Numbered from the stretch's first letter, positions 8,383-15,738 are shown. The stretch: 26,885 nucleotides of DNA from Chloroflexota bacterium (GCA_021790715.1 JAJYGK010000015.1:1-26885), one strand, 5' to 3'. Numbers and translations are program-made. Notes: generated by a model not told the origin, from the letters alone.

Positions 8383-8389
8383 GCGGCCG

Positions 8390-8395
8390 ACTGTA
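8390..8395 (-). promoter_or_regulatory. Candidate -10 of the acyl-CoA mutase gene (leaderless)
   Basis: TACAGT on the minus strand ends seven bases before the ATG at 8382. This suits a transcript starting at the start codon; no ribosome site is present. The -35 is not recognisable. Confidence 0.4.
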
Positions 8396-8540
8396 GCACG
8401 GGGCCCCCGCGGCACCCGGTCGCCGGGGGCCTGGCGATCCGGAGATCATGCCGCGGCCGCTGCGGCGTGCAGCCGGACGCGGGCCGCCGAGCGCAGTGCG
8501 GTCGTCGGGCCGCGATCCGGCGCGATCCGCGGGCGGATGC

Positions 8541-8546
8541 GAGAAT
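8541..8546 (+). promoter_or_regulatory. Candidate -10 of the lipoprotein gene (leaderless)
   Basis: GAGAAT lies six bases before the GTG at 8553. It is flanked by GCGGAT...ATCCGC (inverted, six-base gap). The match is weak alone but agrees in position with the other leaderless candidates. Confidence 0.3.
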
Positions 8547-8552
8547 CCGCTC

Positions 8553-9182
8553 GTGCCCCGGTCTCCCCACCGCGCGATCGCCCTGGCGGCGGCCCTCCTG
8601 GTCGCGTCGTTCGCGCTGGCCGGGTGCGGCGCGGGCGCGAGCCCCAACCCGGCGAGCGCGTGCAACGGCGCGGACGAGCAGAGCTACGCGGGCTTCTACC
8701 CCGATCTCGAGCGCCTCCTCCCGACGCACGTCGGGTCGCAGGCGCTCCAGCAGGTGCGCAGCGGGCGTTACTGCTCCTCAAACACCCTCGGCTCGCTCGT
8801 CTCGGTCGGCATCCACGAGCTGCAGTTCGCGGGCGGCGCGCTGCCCGATCCGAAGAACCGTGCGAGCGGCGTCGGCCTGGTCGTCTATCGCGCGACCGGG
8901 ATGACGCTCAACCAGCTGGCGGACGCACAGGCGAACGGCGCCGGCGGGACGCAGGACGCCTCCGGCATCGTGGCCCAGCGCACGACGATCGCCGGGCGAA
9001 CGGGGATCCGGATCGACGTCTCGGTCCAGGCCGGTCCCGAGATGATCTTCGTGTGGCCGGAGGGCCAGCCGGGCACCTACGATGCGGTGACCGGCGTCGG
9101 CGCGACCGAGGCGCAGATCAGCGCGGCCGTGGCCGCCTTCGCGTCCACGCAGGGGCCGCCCGCGCCGTCGCCCTCGCCCTGA
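8553..9182 (+). CDS. Secreted lipoprotein of unknown function
   Basis: 209 residues from a GTG at 8553. Residues 1-25 are a classic lipoprotein signal: two arginines, a hydrophobic run (AIALAAALLVASFALAG) and the lipobox LAGC with C25 as the acylation site. The mature part starts with a short linker and CNGADEQSYAGFYPDLERLLP, then folds as alternating strands and helices: GIHELQFAGGAL, VGLVVYRATGMTLNQLAD, TTIAGRTGIRIDVSV, EMIFVWPEG, and a last helix TEAQISAAVAAFAS. Two cysteines (C37 and the C of SGRYCSSN) may pair. The tail is Pro/Ser-rich. I recognise no enzyme motif; a membrane-tethered binding or structural domain is likely. It is divergent from the mutase gene with 170 bases between. An earlier ATG at 8448 would put about 35 arginine-rich residues ahead of the signal and is rejected. 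Confidence 0.75.
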   Translation: MPRSPHRAIALAAALLVASFALAGCGAGASPNPASACNGADEQSYAGFYPDLERLLPTHVGSQALQQVRSGRYCSSNTLGSLVSVGIHELQFAGGALPDPKNRASGVGLVVYRATGMTLNQLADAQANGAGGTQDASGIVAQRTTIAGRTGIRIDVSVQAGPEMIFVWPEGQPGTYDAVTGVGATEAQISAAVAAFASTQGPPAPSPSP

Positions 9183-9733
9183 ATCGTTCTCGAGGAGTCG
9201 CCCACCGCGGCCCTCTCGCCCCGAGCCGGCCGACACAGTCACTCGCGGCAATCCTCTCGTCCTGCGTCACCCGGCGCGGGTCACTCGCGGCGATGTTCGC
9301 GGCACGACGCGCTCGTCCCGACTCACGCCCCACGCAGGGGCGGTGCGCGGACGCCATCGACCTTCTTCGCGGGCGGCCCGGTACCCCTGTGCCATGGCCG
9401 CGCGCGCCCGCCGCGAGGACGATCGTCTCGGCCGCCGTCTCGACGGACCGGGAGGTACCCGAGGCGTCGATGACCGGGCCCGGCGTCGTCGCTGTCCTCG
9501 CTTTCAGGGGCGGTGGTCTCCACCGTGGCAGAGGGCGCGCGGCGCGGAGCAACGGATCGAGTGACTGGCATTTCCGGCCGGCGGGCCGGACGGATGAGGC
9601 GGCGGCCGCCAGCCTCCCCGACGCCACGAGCCTCCGGCGGTGCGCACCGGCGGACGGGGCGTCTCACCGATCATCGCGGGCGTCCCCCCAATCATCGCGG
9701 GCACGGTCGCCGATCCGGGCGCCGTGCGCGGGC
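9183..9733. other. Gene-free region between convergent genes
   Basis: About 550 bases after the lipoprotein stop and before the minus-strand J-domain gene's stop. Open frames exist on both strands but give low-complexity Arg/Pro/Ala sequences without family resemblance. The region holds short repeats: GTCACTCGCGGC at 9238 and 9280, and ATCATCGCGGGC at 9670 and 9691 (21 bases apart) next to a 20-bp unit beginning CACCGG at 9645. No tRNA-like cloverleaf was found. Confidence 0.55.
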
Positions 9734-10483
9734 TCAGGCCTCGCGAGGCTCCCCGAACCCGGGCGTGGCCGGTCGCACGCGCCGCTGGACGCCCCGCGCA
9801 TCCATGTCGTCGCGGATCACGCGCGCCCGGACCACCAGGTCGTGGTCGCGCGTGATCGTTCGGGCGATCCAGTCGATGTAGGTCGGCTCGAGCTGCTCGA
9901 CCTCGCCCAGTGTGCGCCCGTGGAACTTGCCGAACGCCAGCACGGTGGCCCGCGCGTCGTCGAGCGACGGTAGCCGCGGCTGGCGCGCGGCGCGGCGGCG
10001 GCGCAGGATCGGCCCGCACGGGTCGCTCGACCGGAGCGGCTCCTGCTCCGCCCGGCGGCTCCTCGGGAACGGGGGGTGGCCGTCGAGCGCGCTCGGAGAC
10101 CGCCGCAGCGTCGCGTTCCGGTGGTGGAGCACCTCCGAGGTGTCGAAGTGCGCGGTGACCGGGCGCGTCGGGCGGGGCGGGGGCGGACCGACCGGTTCCT
10201 CGAACGGCGGGCGGGCGGCGGCCGTGAATCCGCCGGTCGCGGCCTCGTCGCGGCGGCGCGCGTCGACGCGACCGCGTCGCTCGGGATCGCGGAGGACGTC
10301 GTACGCCGCGTTGATGCGGGCCATCTGCTTGGTGAGCCGCGCGGCCTCCGCGGGATCCGTCGCGCGATCCGGGTGCAGCTTGCGCGCGAGCTCGCGCCAG
10401 CGCCGCTTGATGGCCGCGTCGGAGGCATCGGCCGGGAGGCCGAGCGCGCGGTAGGGGTCTCCATGGAACGTCGGCTGGGGCAT
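9734..10483 (-). CDS. J-domain protein with C-terminal FGK-motif domain
   Basis: 249 residues. Residues 8-68 are a J domain: DPYRALGLPADASDAAIKRRWRELARKLHPDR with the HPD tripeptide at 37-39, which stimulates the ATPase of Hsp70 (DnaK). There is no Gly/Phe stretch, zinc-finger or client-binding domain of true DnaJ. A proline/arginine-rich linker (about 85-175) leads to LAFGKFHGRTLGEVEQLEPTYIDWIART, which looks like the small domain with GK[FY]xG and a Y-x-x-W-[IL] motif found at the C-terminus of some exonuclease X-type proteins (DUF3820-like). The pairing suggests a co-chaperone directed to a nucleic-acid-related client, inferred. ATG 10483 is chosen because TAGGCT lies eight bases upstream; the ATG at 10489 is only two bases from it. 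Confidence 0.8.
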   Translation of the reverse strand: MPQPTFHGDPYRALGLPADASDAAIKRRWRELARKLHPDRATDPAEAARLTKQMARINAAYDVLRDPERRGRVDARRRDEAATGGFTAAARPPFEEPVGPPPPRPTRPVTAHFDTSEVLHHRNATLRRSPSALDGHPPFPRSRRAEQEPLRSSDPCGPILRRRRAARQPRLPSLDDARATVLAFGKFHGRTLGEVEQLEPTYIDWIARTITRDHDLVVRARVIRDDMDARGVQRRVRPATPGFGEPREA

Positions 10484-10491
10484 CTGCATCG

Positions 10492-10497
10492 AGCCTA
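10492..10497 (-). promoter_or_regulatory. Candidate -10 of the J-domain gene
   Basis: TAGGCT on the minus strand, eight bases before the ATG at 10483. It fits the TANNNT pattern of the other leaderless candidates and decides between two in-frame ATG codons. Confidence 0.4.
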
Positions 10498-10513
10498 GCC
10501 CAGGCGGCCGCCA

Positions 10514-10541
10514 TTCGCAGTCCTGACCCGTCCCGTACCAT
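10514..10541 (+). promoter_or_regulatory. Candidate promoter of the methyltransferase gene (leaderless)
   Basis: TTCGCA (10514-10519), 16-base spacer, TACCAT (10536-10541), then seven bases to the ATG at 10549. There is no ribosome site. With the divergent -10 at 10492-10497, both genes share a 65-base intergenic region. Confidence 0.45.
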
Positions 10542-10548
10542 CCGGGCC

Positions 10549-11409
10549 ATGGCACGACCCACCCCGTCCGAGCTGAAGGCCTGGATCCGCGACGACTATG
10601 ACGCCGCCGCCAGCGGCTGGGAGACGCACATGGCCCCGTACTTCCGGGTGCCGGCCGAGCGGCTCGTCGACGACCTCGAGCCGGCGCGCGGCGACCGCTG
10701 CCTGGACCTCGCCTGCGGGACGGGCCTGATCGCCAGGGCCTTCGCCGCCCGGGCAGGTACGGACCGCGTGGCCGCCTGCGACATCTCGTCGGAACAGGTC
10801 GACGCGGCGCGGAGCGCACTGCGCGCCGGCGGGCTCGACCCCGTGGACGTCCAGGTGATGGACGCGGAACGGCTGCGCTACCCGGACCTCCGGTTCGAGC
10901 GGATCGGGTGCGGCTTCGGGGTGAACCACTTCCCGCGGCCGCTCACCGCCCTCCGGGAGGTGCGCCGGGTCCTGGTGCCGGGCGGCCGCGTCGGGTTCAC
11001 GGTGTGGGGACCGTTCTCACCGGCCGTGCGCGTGCGCTTCGACGAGCGCCTGCTGGAGCTGATCCCGGCGATCGGGGCCATCGCGGGATCGCCCGTGGAG
11101 ATGGCCTTCGGCCGCATCAGCGAGCGGTACGGGCGCCCCGCGACGCTGGCCGGTCTCATGCGGCAGGCCGGCCTCGTCGACGTGCGGCAGCTGTCCCATC
11201 GCTTCGCCGCGGACTACGTCGACGCACCGACCTTCGTCGACGCGATGCTGTCGCGGGCGGAGCGCGACCTGCGCGCGGCCCGGCTCGACGCGGCCGATCG
11301 GGCCGCCGTGCGCGCCGCCCTGGTGACCGAGCTCGGCGCGTTCCCGCGCAGCGCGTTCGTCGTGGAGCGGACGTTCCACGTGCTCATCGGCCGTCGCCCG
11401 CCGGATTGA
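10549..11409 (+). CDS. Class I SAM-dependent methyltransferase
   Basis: 286 residues with a Rossmann-type methyltransferase core. Motif I CLDLACGTG (51-59) binds S-adenosylmethionine; AACDISSEQVDAAR holds the acidic residue at the end of strand 2 for the ribose; DVQVMDAERLRYPDLRFERIGCGFGVNHFPRP corresponds to motifs II/III; LREVRRVLVPGGRVGFTVWGP is the post-motif signature of the UbiE/COQ5 group. That group methylates quinone precursors, sterols and other small molecules; the C-terminal half is not diagnostic, so the substrate is unknown. It is divergent from the J-domain gene and convergent with the DUF4032 gene, whose stop lies 16 bases away with no room for a separate terminator. Confidence 0.9.
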   Translation: MARPTPSELKAWIRDDYDAAASGWETHMAPYFRVPAERLVDDLEPARGDRCLDLACGTGLIARAFAARAGTDRVAACDISSEQVDAARSALRAGGLDPVDVQVMDAERLRYPDLRFERIGCGFGVNHFPRPLTALREVRRVLVPGGRVGFTVWGPFSPAVRVRFDERLLELIPAIGAIAGSPVEMAFGRISERYGRPATLAGLMRQAGLVDVRQLSHRFAADYVDAPTFVDAMLSRAERDLRAARLDAADRAAVRAALVTELGAFPRSAFVVERTFHVLIGRRPPD

Positions 11410-11425
11410 TGCCGCGCCCTGCCGG

Positions 11426-12988
11426 TCACGCCGTCAGGGCGGGCCGGTCCGTCTCCGCCGCGTCCACCGGTGAGCCCGACGGCCCCGCCGCATCGAGCAT
11501 CGCCCGGCCCGAATCATCGAGATCCGACCGCTCTGCGTCGGCCCACCCCGCATCGACGGTGTCGGCCCATCCCGCTTCCTCGACCCATCCGTCGTCCTCC
11601 GCCCCGGGGCCGGACCAGTCCGGCTCTCCGGGCGCGGCGTCCCGGTCCACCCACCCGGCATCGTCCGCGACCGAGGCATCGAACCCGTCGACGGCGTAGA
11701 CCGCGGTCGGCTCCTCGACCCCCAGCATGCGCGCCGCCGACTCGAGAGGGGCCCGGCGCAGTCGGAGCACGTCGACGGCGACCTCGTCCCCGACGTCCTG
11801 GCCTGCCTCCTCGGACAGGAGCCAGCGCACCTCCAGCAGGTCGCAGTACGCCTGCACCAGGTCGGTGAGCGGCAGCTGCAGCGTGGCCAGCCGGGCCAGC
11901 ATCGGGCGCAGCACCTCGCGCAGCCAGCGGTCCGCGGCGTCCGTCTCGTCGAGCTGGCGGCCCTCGCGTCGCTCGAGCAGGCCACGGTACGCGCGGACGT
12001 CGTTGAGCAGGATCGTCGCCTGCCCCTCGCCGACGTCGAGGCCGGTGAGGCGCCGAAGCTCGGAGGCGTGGAAGCGCCGCCCGGCGACGGCGACCCGCAG
12101 GCGCAGGTGACCCGGGTTCCTCCCGTCGGAGCCGTTCGCGCCACCGGAGCCGTCCGCGCCACCGGAGCCGTCCGCACCGTCGGGCACGAACGCGAGCTCG
12201 TCGACCGCGAAGCCCAGCTCGTTGAGGCGCCGCACGCGCGCCTCGACCCCGAAGCGGTCCCGCGGGTCGATGGACTCCTCCGCGTGCAGCTCGTCCCACA
12301 GCGCCCGGTATCGCTGGCCGACGCGCTCGGCCGCCTCCAGGTCCTCGTCCGCCATCTCCGCGCGCCCGACCTGCGCGCCGATGTCGAGCAGGTCGCCGGC
12401 GACGTTCTCGACCAGGATCTCGAGGTCCTGTGCCCGCTGCCCGTCGCTCAACGAGGGATGCGCCTCGCTCGTCTCGGCGTCGACGAGGAACGCCTGCAGC
12501 GACTGGCCGTCGCGGCGGAACAGCGTGTTGGCGAGCGAGCAGTCGCCCCAGAAGATGCCGTTCCGGTGCAGGTCGACCATGAGCCATGCCATCGCGTCCA
12601 GCAGCCGGTCGCGGTGCTTGCGCGCACCCGGGGGCAACCGCCGGAACAGCCGGCGGAACTGGAACGAGCCCGACAGGTACTCCGTGACGAGGATGGCCGG
12701 CTCGACGTCGCCGCGCTCCACGAGCCCGACCGGTCGCACCGACGGGAACTCGCGTCGCTGGAGCTCGCCCAGGATCGCGTACTCGCGGCGCGCGGACCGG
12801 ACGGGCAACTCCTTGAGCGCGTACGTGACCCCGTCGACCTGGACGAACCGCACGACGTGGCGGCTGGCGCCCACGGGCATCTGCCGGAAGGAGATCCCGG
12901 CCTCGCCCCACGCCTGCAGCGGCTGCAGCCACGGGAGCGCCAGGAGACCTCCGGCAGCACCGCGGAGCCGGATCGAGACGGGGGACAT
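11426..12988 (-). CDS. DUF4032 protein with N-terminal kinase-like domain
   Basis: 520 residues. Residues about 35-180 are a protein/lipopolysaccharide-kinase-like fold: YALKE (K59, nucleotide lysine), VTEYL hinge, DLHRNGIFWGDCSLANTL (catalytic-loop D149 and N154), and LVDAETSE (D170, taking the DFG aspartate's place). Residues about 180-255 form helices (LSDGQRAQDLEILVENVAGDLLD). After a Gly/Ala/Asp linker encoded by an 18-bp repeat comes a DUF4032-type region, RRFHASELRRLTGLDVGEGQATILLNDVRAYRGLL, followed by helices. The last ~90 residues are acidic with five Trp-centred repeats (GWVD, DWSG, GWVE, GWAD, GWAD). The family is uncharacterised; phosphotransfer is inferred from the kept residues. 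TAGACT lies nine bases before ATG 12988. The DoxD-Rieske gene precedes it on the same strand after 123 bases. Confidence 0.87.
   Translation of the reverse strand: MSPVSIRLRGAAGGLLALPWLQPLQAWGEAGISFRQMPVGASRHVVRFVQVDGVTYALKELPVRSARREYAILGELQRREFPSVRPVGLVERGDVEPAILVTEYLSGSFQFRRLFRRLPPGARKHRDRLLDAMAWLMVDLHRNGIFWGDCSLANTLFRRDGQSLQAFLVDAETSEAHPSLSDGQRAQDLEILVENVAGDLLDIGAQVGRAEMADEDLEAAERVGQRYRALWDELHAEESIDPRDRFGVEARVRRLNELGFAVDELAFVPDGADGSGGADGSGGANGSDGRNPGHLRLRVAVAGRRFHASELRRLTGLDVGEGQATILLNDVRAYRGLLERREGRQLDETDAADRWLREVLRPMLARLATLQLPLTDLVQAYCDLLEVRWLLSEEAGQDVGDEVAVDVLRLRRAPLESAARMLGVEEPTAVYAVDGFDASVADDAGWVDRDAAPGEPDWSGPGAEDDGWVEEAGWADTVDAGWADAERSDLDDSGRAMLDAAGPSGSPVDAAETDRPALTA
12138..12173. 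repeat. Two perfect 18-bp tandem repeats inside the DUF4032 gene
   Basis: GCGCCACCGGAGCCGTCC occurs twice back to back (12138-12155, 12156-12173), flanked by partial units. It encodes a Gly/Ser/Asp/Ala linker in 6-residue units between the kinase-like and DUF4032 parts. It is in frame, so copy-number change would only alter linker length. Confidence 0.8.
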
Positions 12989-12997
12989 GTCGGACCG

Positions 12998-13003
12998 AGT
13001 CTA
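12998..13003 (-). promoter_or_regulatory. Candidate -10 of the DUF4032 gene
   Basis: TAGACT on the minus strand, nine bases before ATG 12988, implying a leader of only a few bases. No ribosome site is visible before the ATG. Confidence 0.35.
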
Positions 13004-13111
13004 CCGGGCGGCGCGATCGGGCCCGGATGCCGGGCCGGGCGGACGCTCGGCGGGACACGGCCGGAATCCGGGCCGGGCGACCGGGCGGCGTCCCGGCCTC
13101 GCGTGCAGCCG

Positions 13112-14401
13112 TCAGGCGCGCAGCGTGATCTGGCCGTTCGCGATCGAGATCGGGAGTTCGGTCAGCGGGATGTTCGTCGGACCGGCGACCGGCTGTGCGT
13201 TGTGGCGCGGATCGTAGGCCGCACCGTGACACGGGCAGACGAGCAGGCCCGCGGAGGGATCCCAGCCGACGGTACACCCCGCGTGCGTGCAGATCGCGTC
13301 GAAGGCGGCGAACGAGTTGCTGCCCAGCGAGACGACGATGCCGGGATCACCGGGAGACGCGTTCCCGATCTGCACCGGCACCTGGAACTGGAACGCGCCG
13401 GCCTGGACGACCGCCGCGGTCGTCGCGATCTCGAGGGCCGACGCGCCGCCGGGGCCCGACGCCCCCGTTCCGGCGGACGTCCCGGCCGAGGCACCCGCCC
13501 CCGCTCCGCCCGAGCCCGGCGACGTCAGCGCGCCGGCACCCGCCTGCCCGGGCGGGAGGAGCAGGTCGCGCAGCGGCCGGACGACGATCGCGATGGCGAT
13601 CGCACCGGCACCGACCAGCGCGGCGTGCAGGATCAGCCGCCGCTCGGGCGACATCGACGCCGGGACGGGGGCTCCGCGGCCACGGCGTCCCGTCGACCTC
13701 GCCCGCGGGGCGAACTGCCGCTCGAGCCACGGCCCCAGCACGTACCGGTCGCCGTGCCCCGCCACCGCCAGGGTCACGAACCCCATCATGTACGGCAGGT
13801 CCTGCCCGAAGTAGTACGGGTGGACGTTCCACGACGCGGTGAGGAAGAACAGGAACGACAGCGCGGCGCCGCCCCCCGCGGCGAGCCGGTACGCAAGCCC
13901 GGTCAGGAGGCCGAGGCCGACCGCGATCTCGGCGAGCGCGATCGTGACGCCCATCAGCCAGGCGTTCGGGACCGCAATGGCAGCGATCAGCGGCGCGAGC
14001 GGCGAGGCACGTTCGTACCCATGGAGCTGGGCGAGGATGCTGGTCGGCGACGAGAGATCCAGGAACGACGAATCGAGCGCGAGCTTGTCGATCCCGGCGT
14101 AGACGAACGTGAAGCCGACGAACAACCGCAGCGGGAGGAGCGCCGTGGCCGGGATCAGGCCTGCCCGCTCCGCCTGCCGCCCGGAGCGCGCCTCCGCGCG
14201 CGCCTCGGGGGACGCACGGCCGGTCCGCCCGTCGGCCGCCCTCGCCGGTTCGATCCGGGCCGCCGCCTCGCCCGACGCGCTGCCCTCGGCCCCATCCTCG
14301 CCCGGAACGGCGCGTGCGGCCCTCGACGACGGCACGACCGCGGGCATGCCGGGCCGCGTGCCGGTCACGTACATGCGGCCACCCCGCCGAGAGCGCGACA
14401 C
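13112..14401 (-). CDS. DoxX/DoxD-like membrane protein fused to a Rieske 2Fe-2S domain
   Basis: 429 residues. Residues 1-80 are polar and disordered-looking. About 85-250 is a four-helix DoxX / thiosulfate:quinone oxidoreductase small-subunit (DoxD) domain: LLPLRLFVGFTFVYAGIDKL, then LSSPTSILAQLHGYERASPLAPLI, AEIAVGLGLLTGLAYRLA, and SWNVHPYYFGQDLPYMMGF. A further helix (RLILHAALVGAGAIAIAIVV) and a Gly/Ala linker lead to a Rieske domain (about 315-429) with CTHAGC and CPCHG: cluster ligands C371, H373, C389, H392 and the stabilising disulfide pair C376/C391. Electron transfer at the outer membrane face between a quinone or thiosulfate-type donor and a partner is inferred. The GTG at 14401 is chosen because GGAGGAGG lies six bases upstream. 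Confidence 0.88.
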   Translation of the reverse strand: MSRSRRGGRMYVTGTRPGMPAVVPSSRAARAVPGEDGAEGSASGEAAARIEPARAADGRTGRASPEARAEARSGRQAERAGLIPATALLPLRLFVGFTFVYAGIDKLALDSSFLDLSSPTSILAQLHGYERASPLAPLIAAIAVPNAWLMGVTIALAEIAVGLGLLTGLAYRLAAGGGAALSFLFFLTASWNVHPYYFGQDLPYMMGFVTLAVAGHGDRYVLGPWLERQFAPRARSTGRRGRGAPVPASMSPERRLILHAALVGAGAIAIAIVVRPLRDLLLPPGQAGAGALTSPGSGGAGAGASAGTSAGTGASGPGGASALEIATTAAVVQAGAFQFQVPVQIGNASPGDPGIVVSLGSNSFAAFDAICTHAGCTVGWDPSAGLLVCPCHGAAYDPRHNAQPVAGPTNIPLTELPISIANGQITLRA

Positions 14402-14622
14402 CACCCACCTCCTCCGCAGACTGGGCGGAGTGTGACAGGCGACTGTTGCGGCTCGACGGCAGCCCGGTGAAGGTTTCGCCACACGCGTGGGGCGCGGCGC
14501 GCATCCCGAACCGGCCCCGCGACGCGTCAGAGGGCTATCGAATCAGCCGCCGGATCGGGCCGCCCCGTCGCGTCCCGGGATCGCCACACCTGACGCCGCG
14601 GGACGTCGTGCCGCTGCGGGGG

Positions 14623-15063
14623 TCAGATCCGCTTGCGCAGGTACGCGACGACGCCGGCCTCGTAGCCCTCGGATTCGTACAGCTGGAGCGCCCCCGGGCG
14701 GTGGCGGCCGGCCGTCACCTCGATGAACGCGCAACCCTGCTCACGTGCGTGCCGCTCCGCGGCATCCATCAGCTCGCGCCCGAAACCCCGCTCCCGCGCG
14801 TCCTCGTCGACGACGAGGGCGAGCACGCGCGCGATCCGGTCGCCGTGCTCGAAGCGGGGCATCACGTGCACCGCGATGAACCCGACCACCTCGTCCGCGG
14901 CGGTCGCGACGAAGACGGCGGACACGCCGTCGCGGTACGCGGCGAGCCGCTCGACGATGTCGCTCGGACCGGCGGGATAGCCTTCGGCCGTCAGCAGGGC
15001 CGCAACCGCCGTCGCGTCCCCGTCGACGGCATCGCGCAGGCCGTGCGCACCCCTTCCGCTCAT
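14623..15063 (-). CDS. GNAT-family N-acetyltransferase
   Basis: 146 residues, one GNAT domain that transfers acetyl from acetyl-CoA to an amine. Seen: the N-terminal helix pair (DATAVAALLTAEGY, SDIVERLAAY), strand AVFVATAADEVVGFIAVHV, motif A ARVLALVVDEDARERGFGRELMDAAERHA with the pyrophosphate loop RERGFG, and motif B region CAFIEVTAGRHRPGALQLYESEGYE. The layout is like aminoglycoside 6'-acetyltransferase and many self-immunity or small-molecule acetylases; the substrate is unknown. Its ATG (15063-15061) is the first unit of a ~20-bp tandem array, whose AGGGGA just upstream is the only ribosome-site candidate. The membrane-protein gene lies upstream on the same strand beyond the array. Confidence 0.88.
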   Translation of the reverse strand: MSGRGAHGLRDAVDGDATAVAALLTAEGYPAGPSDIVERLAAYRDGVSAVFVATAADEVVGFIAVHVMPRFEHGDRIARVLALVVDEDARERGFGRELMDAAERHAREQGCAFIEVTAGRHRPGALQLYESEGYEAGVVAYLRKRI

Positions 15064-15253
15064 CGGATCCCCTGCCCAGTCATCGGCTCTCCTGCCCGTT
15101 CATCGGACGACCCGCACTCGTCGGGCAGCCCGCGTTCATCCGTTCCCCGACCCGTTCGTCGTGCGCCCCATCCGTTCATCGGGTGGGCCGCCCGCTCACC
15201 GGACTGTGCCGCCCGCTCACCGGACTGTGCCGCCCGCTCACCGAAGGTGCCGC
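15061..15253. repeat. Degenerate ~20-bp tandem repeat array (about nine units plus a partial)
   Basis: Units begin at 15061, 15081, 15101, 15121 (16 bases, degenerate), 15137, 15157, 15177, 15197, 15218 and 15239 (partial). Lengths are 20-21 except the short one. Plus-strand pattern is CATCGG-N7/8-CCCGTT; units at 15197 and 15218 are identical (21 bp, starting CACCGGACTGTG). On the minus strand each unit reads roughly AACGGGCAGG...CCGATG, like a ribosome site plus ATG. The first unit supplies the GNAT start codon and the last ones the stop of the upstream membrane-protein gene. There are no spacers, so it is not CRISPR. Confidence 0.8.
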
Positions 15254-15738
15254 CGGGCGCGGCCGGGGAGGCGGGCCGCGACGTGGAGCCGGACGGGATG
15301 CGAGCGCGCGATCGCCCGGGCCGGCAGGTACCGGGCGCGCGTCGCGACCAGGGCCGCGAGCACGATCGAGGGCACGACAAGGTTCGCGACGAAGAAGAGC
15401 CAGAACCCGGAATCGGCCAGCGGCGCCATGGGACGCAGCGTGCCGATATCCGCGATGCCCGTCACCAGGTACGCGATGCAGGCCGCGAGGCCCAGGATCC
15501 AGCCGGCGAGCGCACGGGCGGCGAGTCCGACGGCGGCCGCGAGTGCGAGGACGGCGAGGAGGGCGGACCAGAGGGGCGAAGGCGGCGCGACGCTCATCGC
15601 CTCCGCGACCGGCAGCTCGACCACGGCGCCGCGGACGGCGGCCGCGCTGTCCGCGAAACCCAGGAACGCGCGGGCGAGCAGCGCCATCGAGAGCGCCGCC
15701 AGGATCCCGCGGGCGTGACGCTCCGCGACACCGTCCAC
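15238..15738 (-). CDS. Small integral membrane protein of unknown function
   Basis: 166 residues with four predicted membrane helices: GILAALSMALLARAFLGFA, LWSALLAVLALAAAVGLAARALAGWIL, GLAACIAYLVTGIAD, and SGFWLFFVANLVVPSIVLAALVA. The C-terminal tail is strongly basic (ARAIARSHPVRLHVAARLPGRARRH) and probably cytoplasmic. I recognise no family motif. The GTG at 15738 is preferred over the GTG at 15756 because TACGGT lies eight bases upstream, the spacing of leaderless candidates here. The stop (15240-15238) falls inside the tandem array, which then runs to the GNAT start on the same strand, so the two genes may be co-transcribed through the repeats. It is divergent from the LLM-UbiA gene. Confidence 0.65.
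   Translation of the reverse strand: MDGVAERHARGILAALSMALLARAFLGFADSAAAVRGAVVELPVAEAMSVAPPSPLWSALLAVLALAAAVGLAARALAGWILGLAACIAYLVTGIADIGTLRPMAPLADSGFWLFFVANLVVPSIVLAALVATRARYLPARAIARSHPVRLHVAARLPGRARRHLR

Noticed and set aside
8448..8552. Upstream ATG start for the lipoprotein
   Set aside because: It would put about 35 arginine-rich residues ahead of the signal peptide; GTG 8553 puts the lipobox at residue 25.
9323..9667. A 114-codon minus-strand frame in the region after the lipoprotein gene
   Set aside because: Arg/Pro-rich, no ribosome site, no recognisable fold; competing frames of equal quality exist on both strands.
12068..14470. An 800-codon plus-strand open frame
   Set aside because: It lies antisense to the DUF4032 and DoxD-Rieske genes, both with clear family motifs; its translation is low-complexity Arg/Asp/Glu sequence.
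15061..15253. CRISPR array
   Set aside because: Units are contiguous 20-21-bp tandem copies with no unique spacers, and no cas genes are near.
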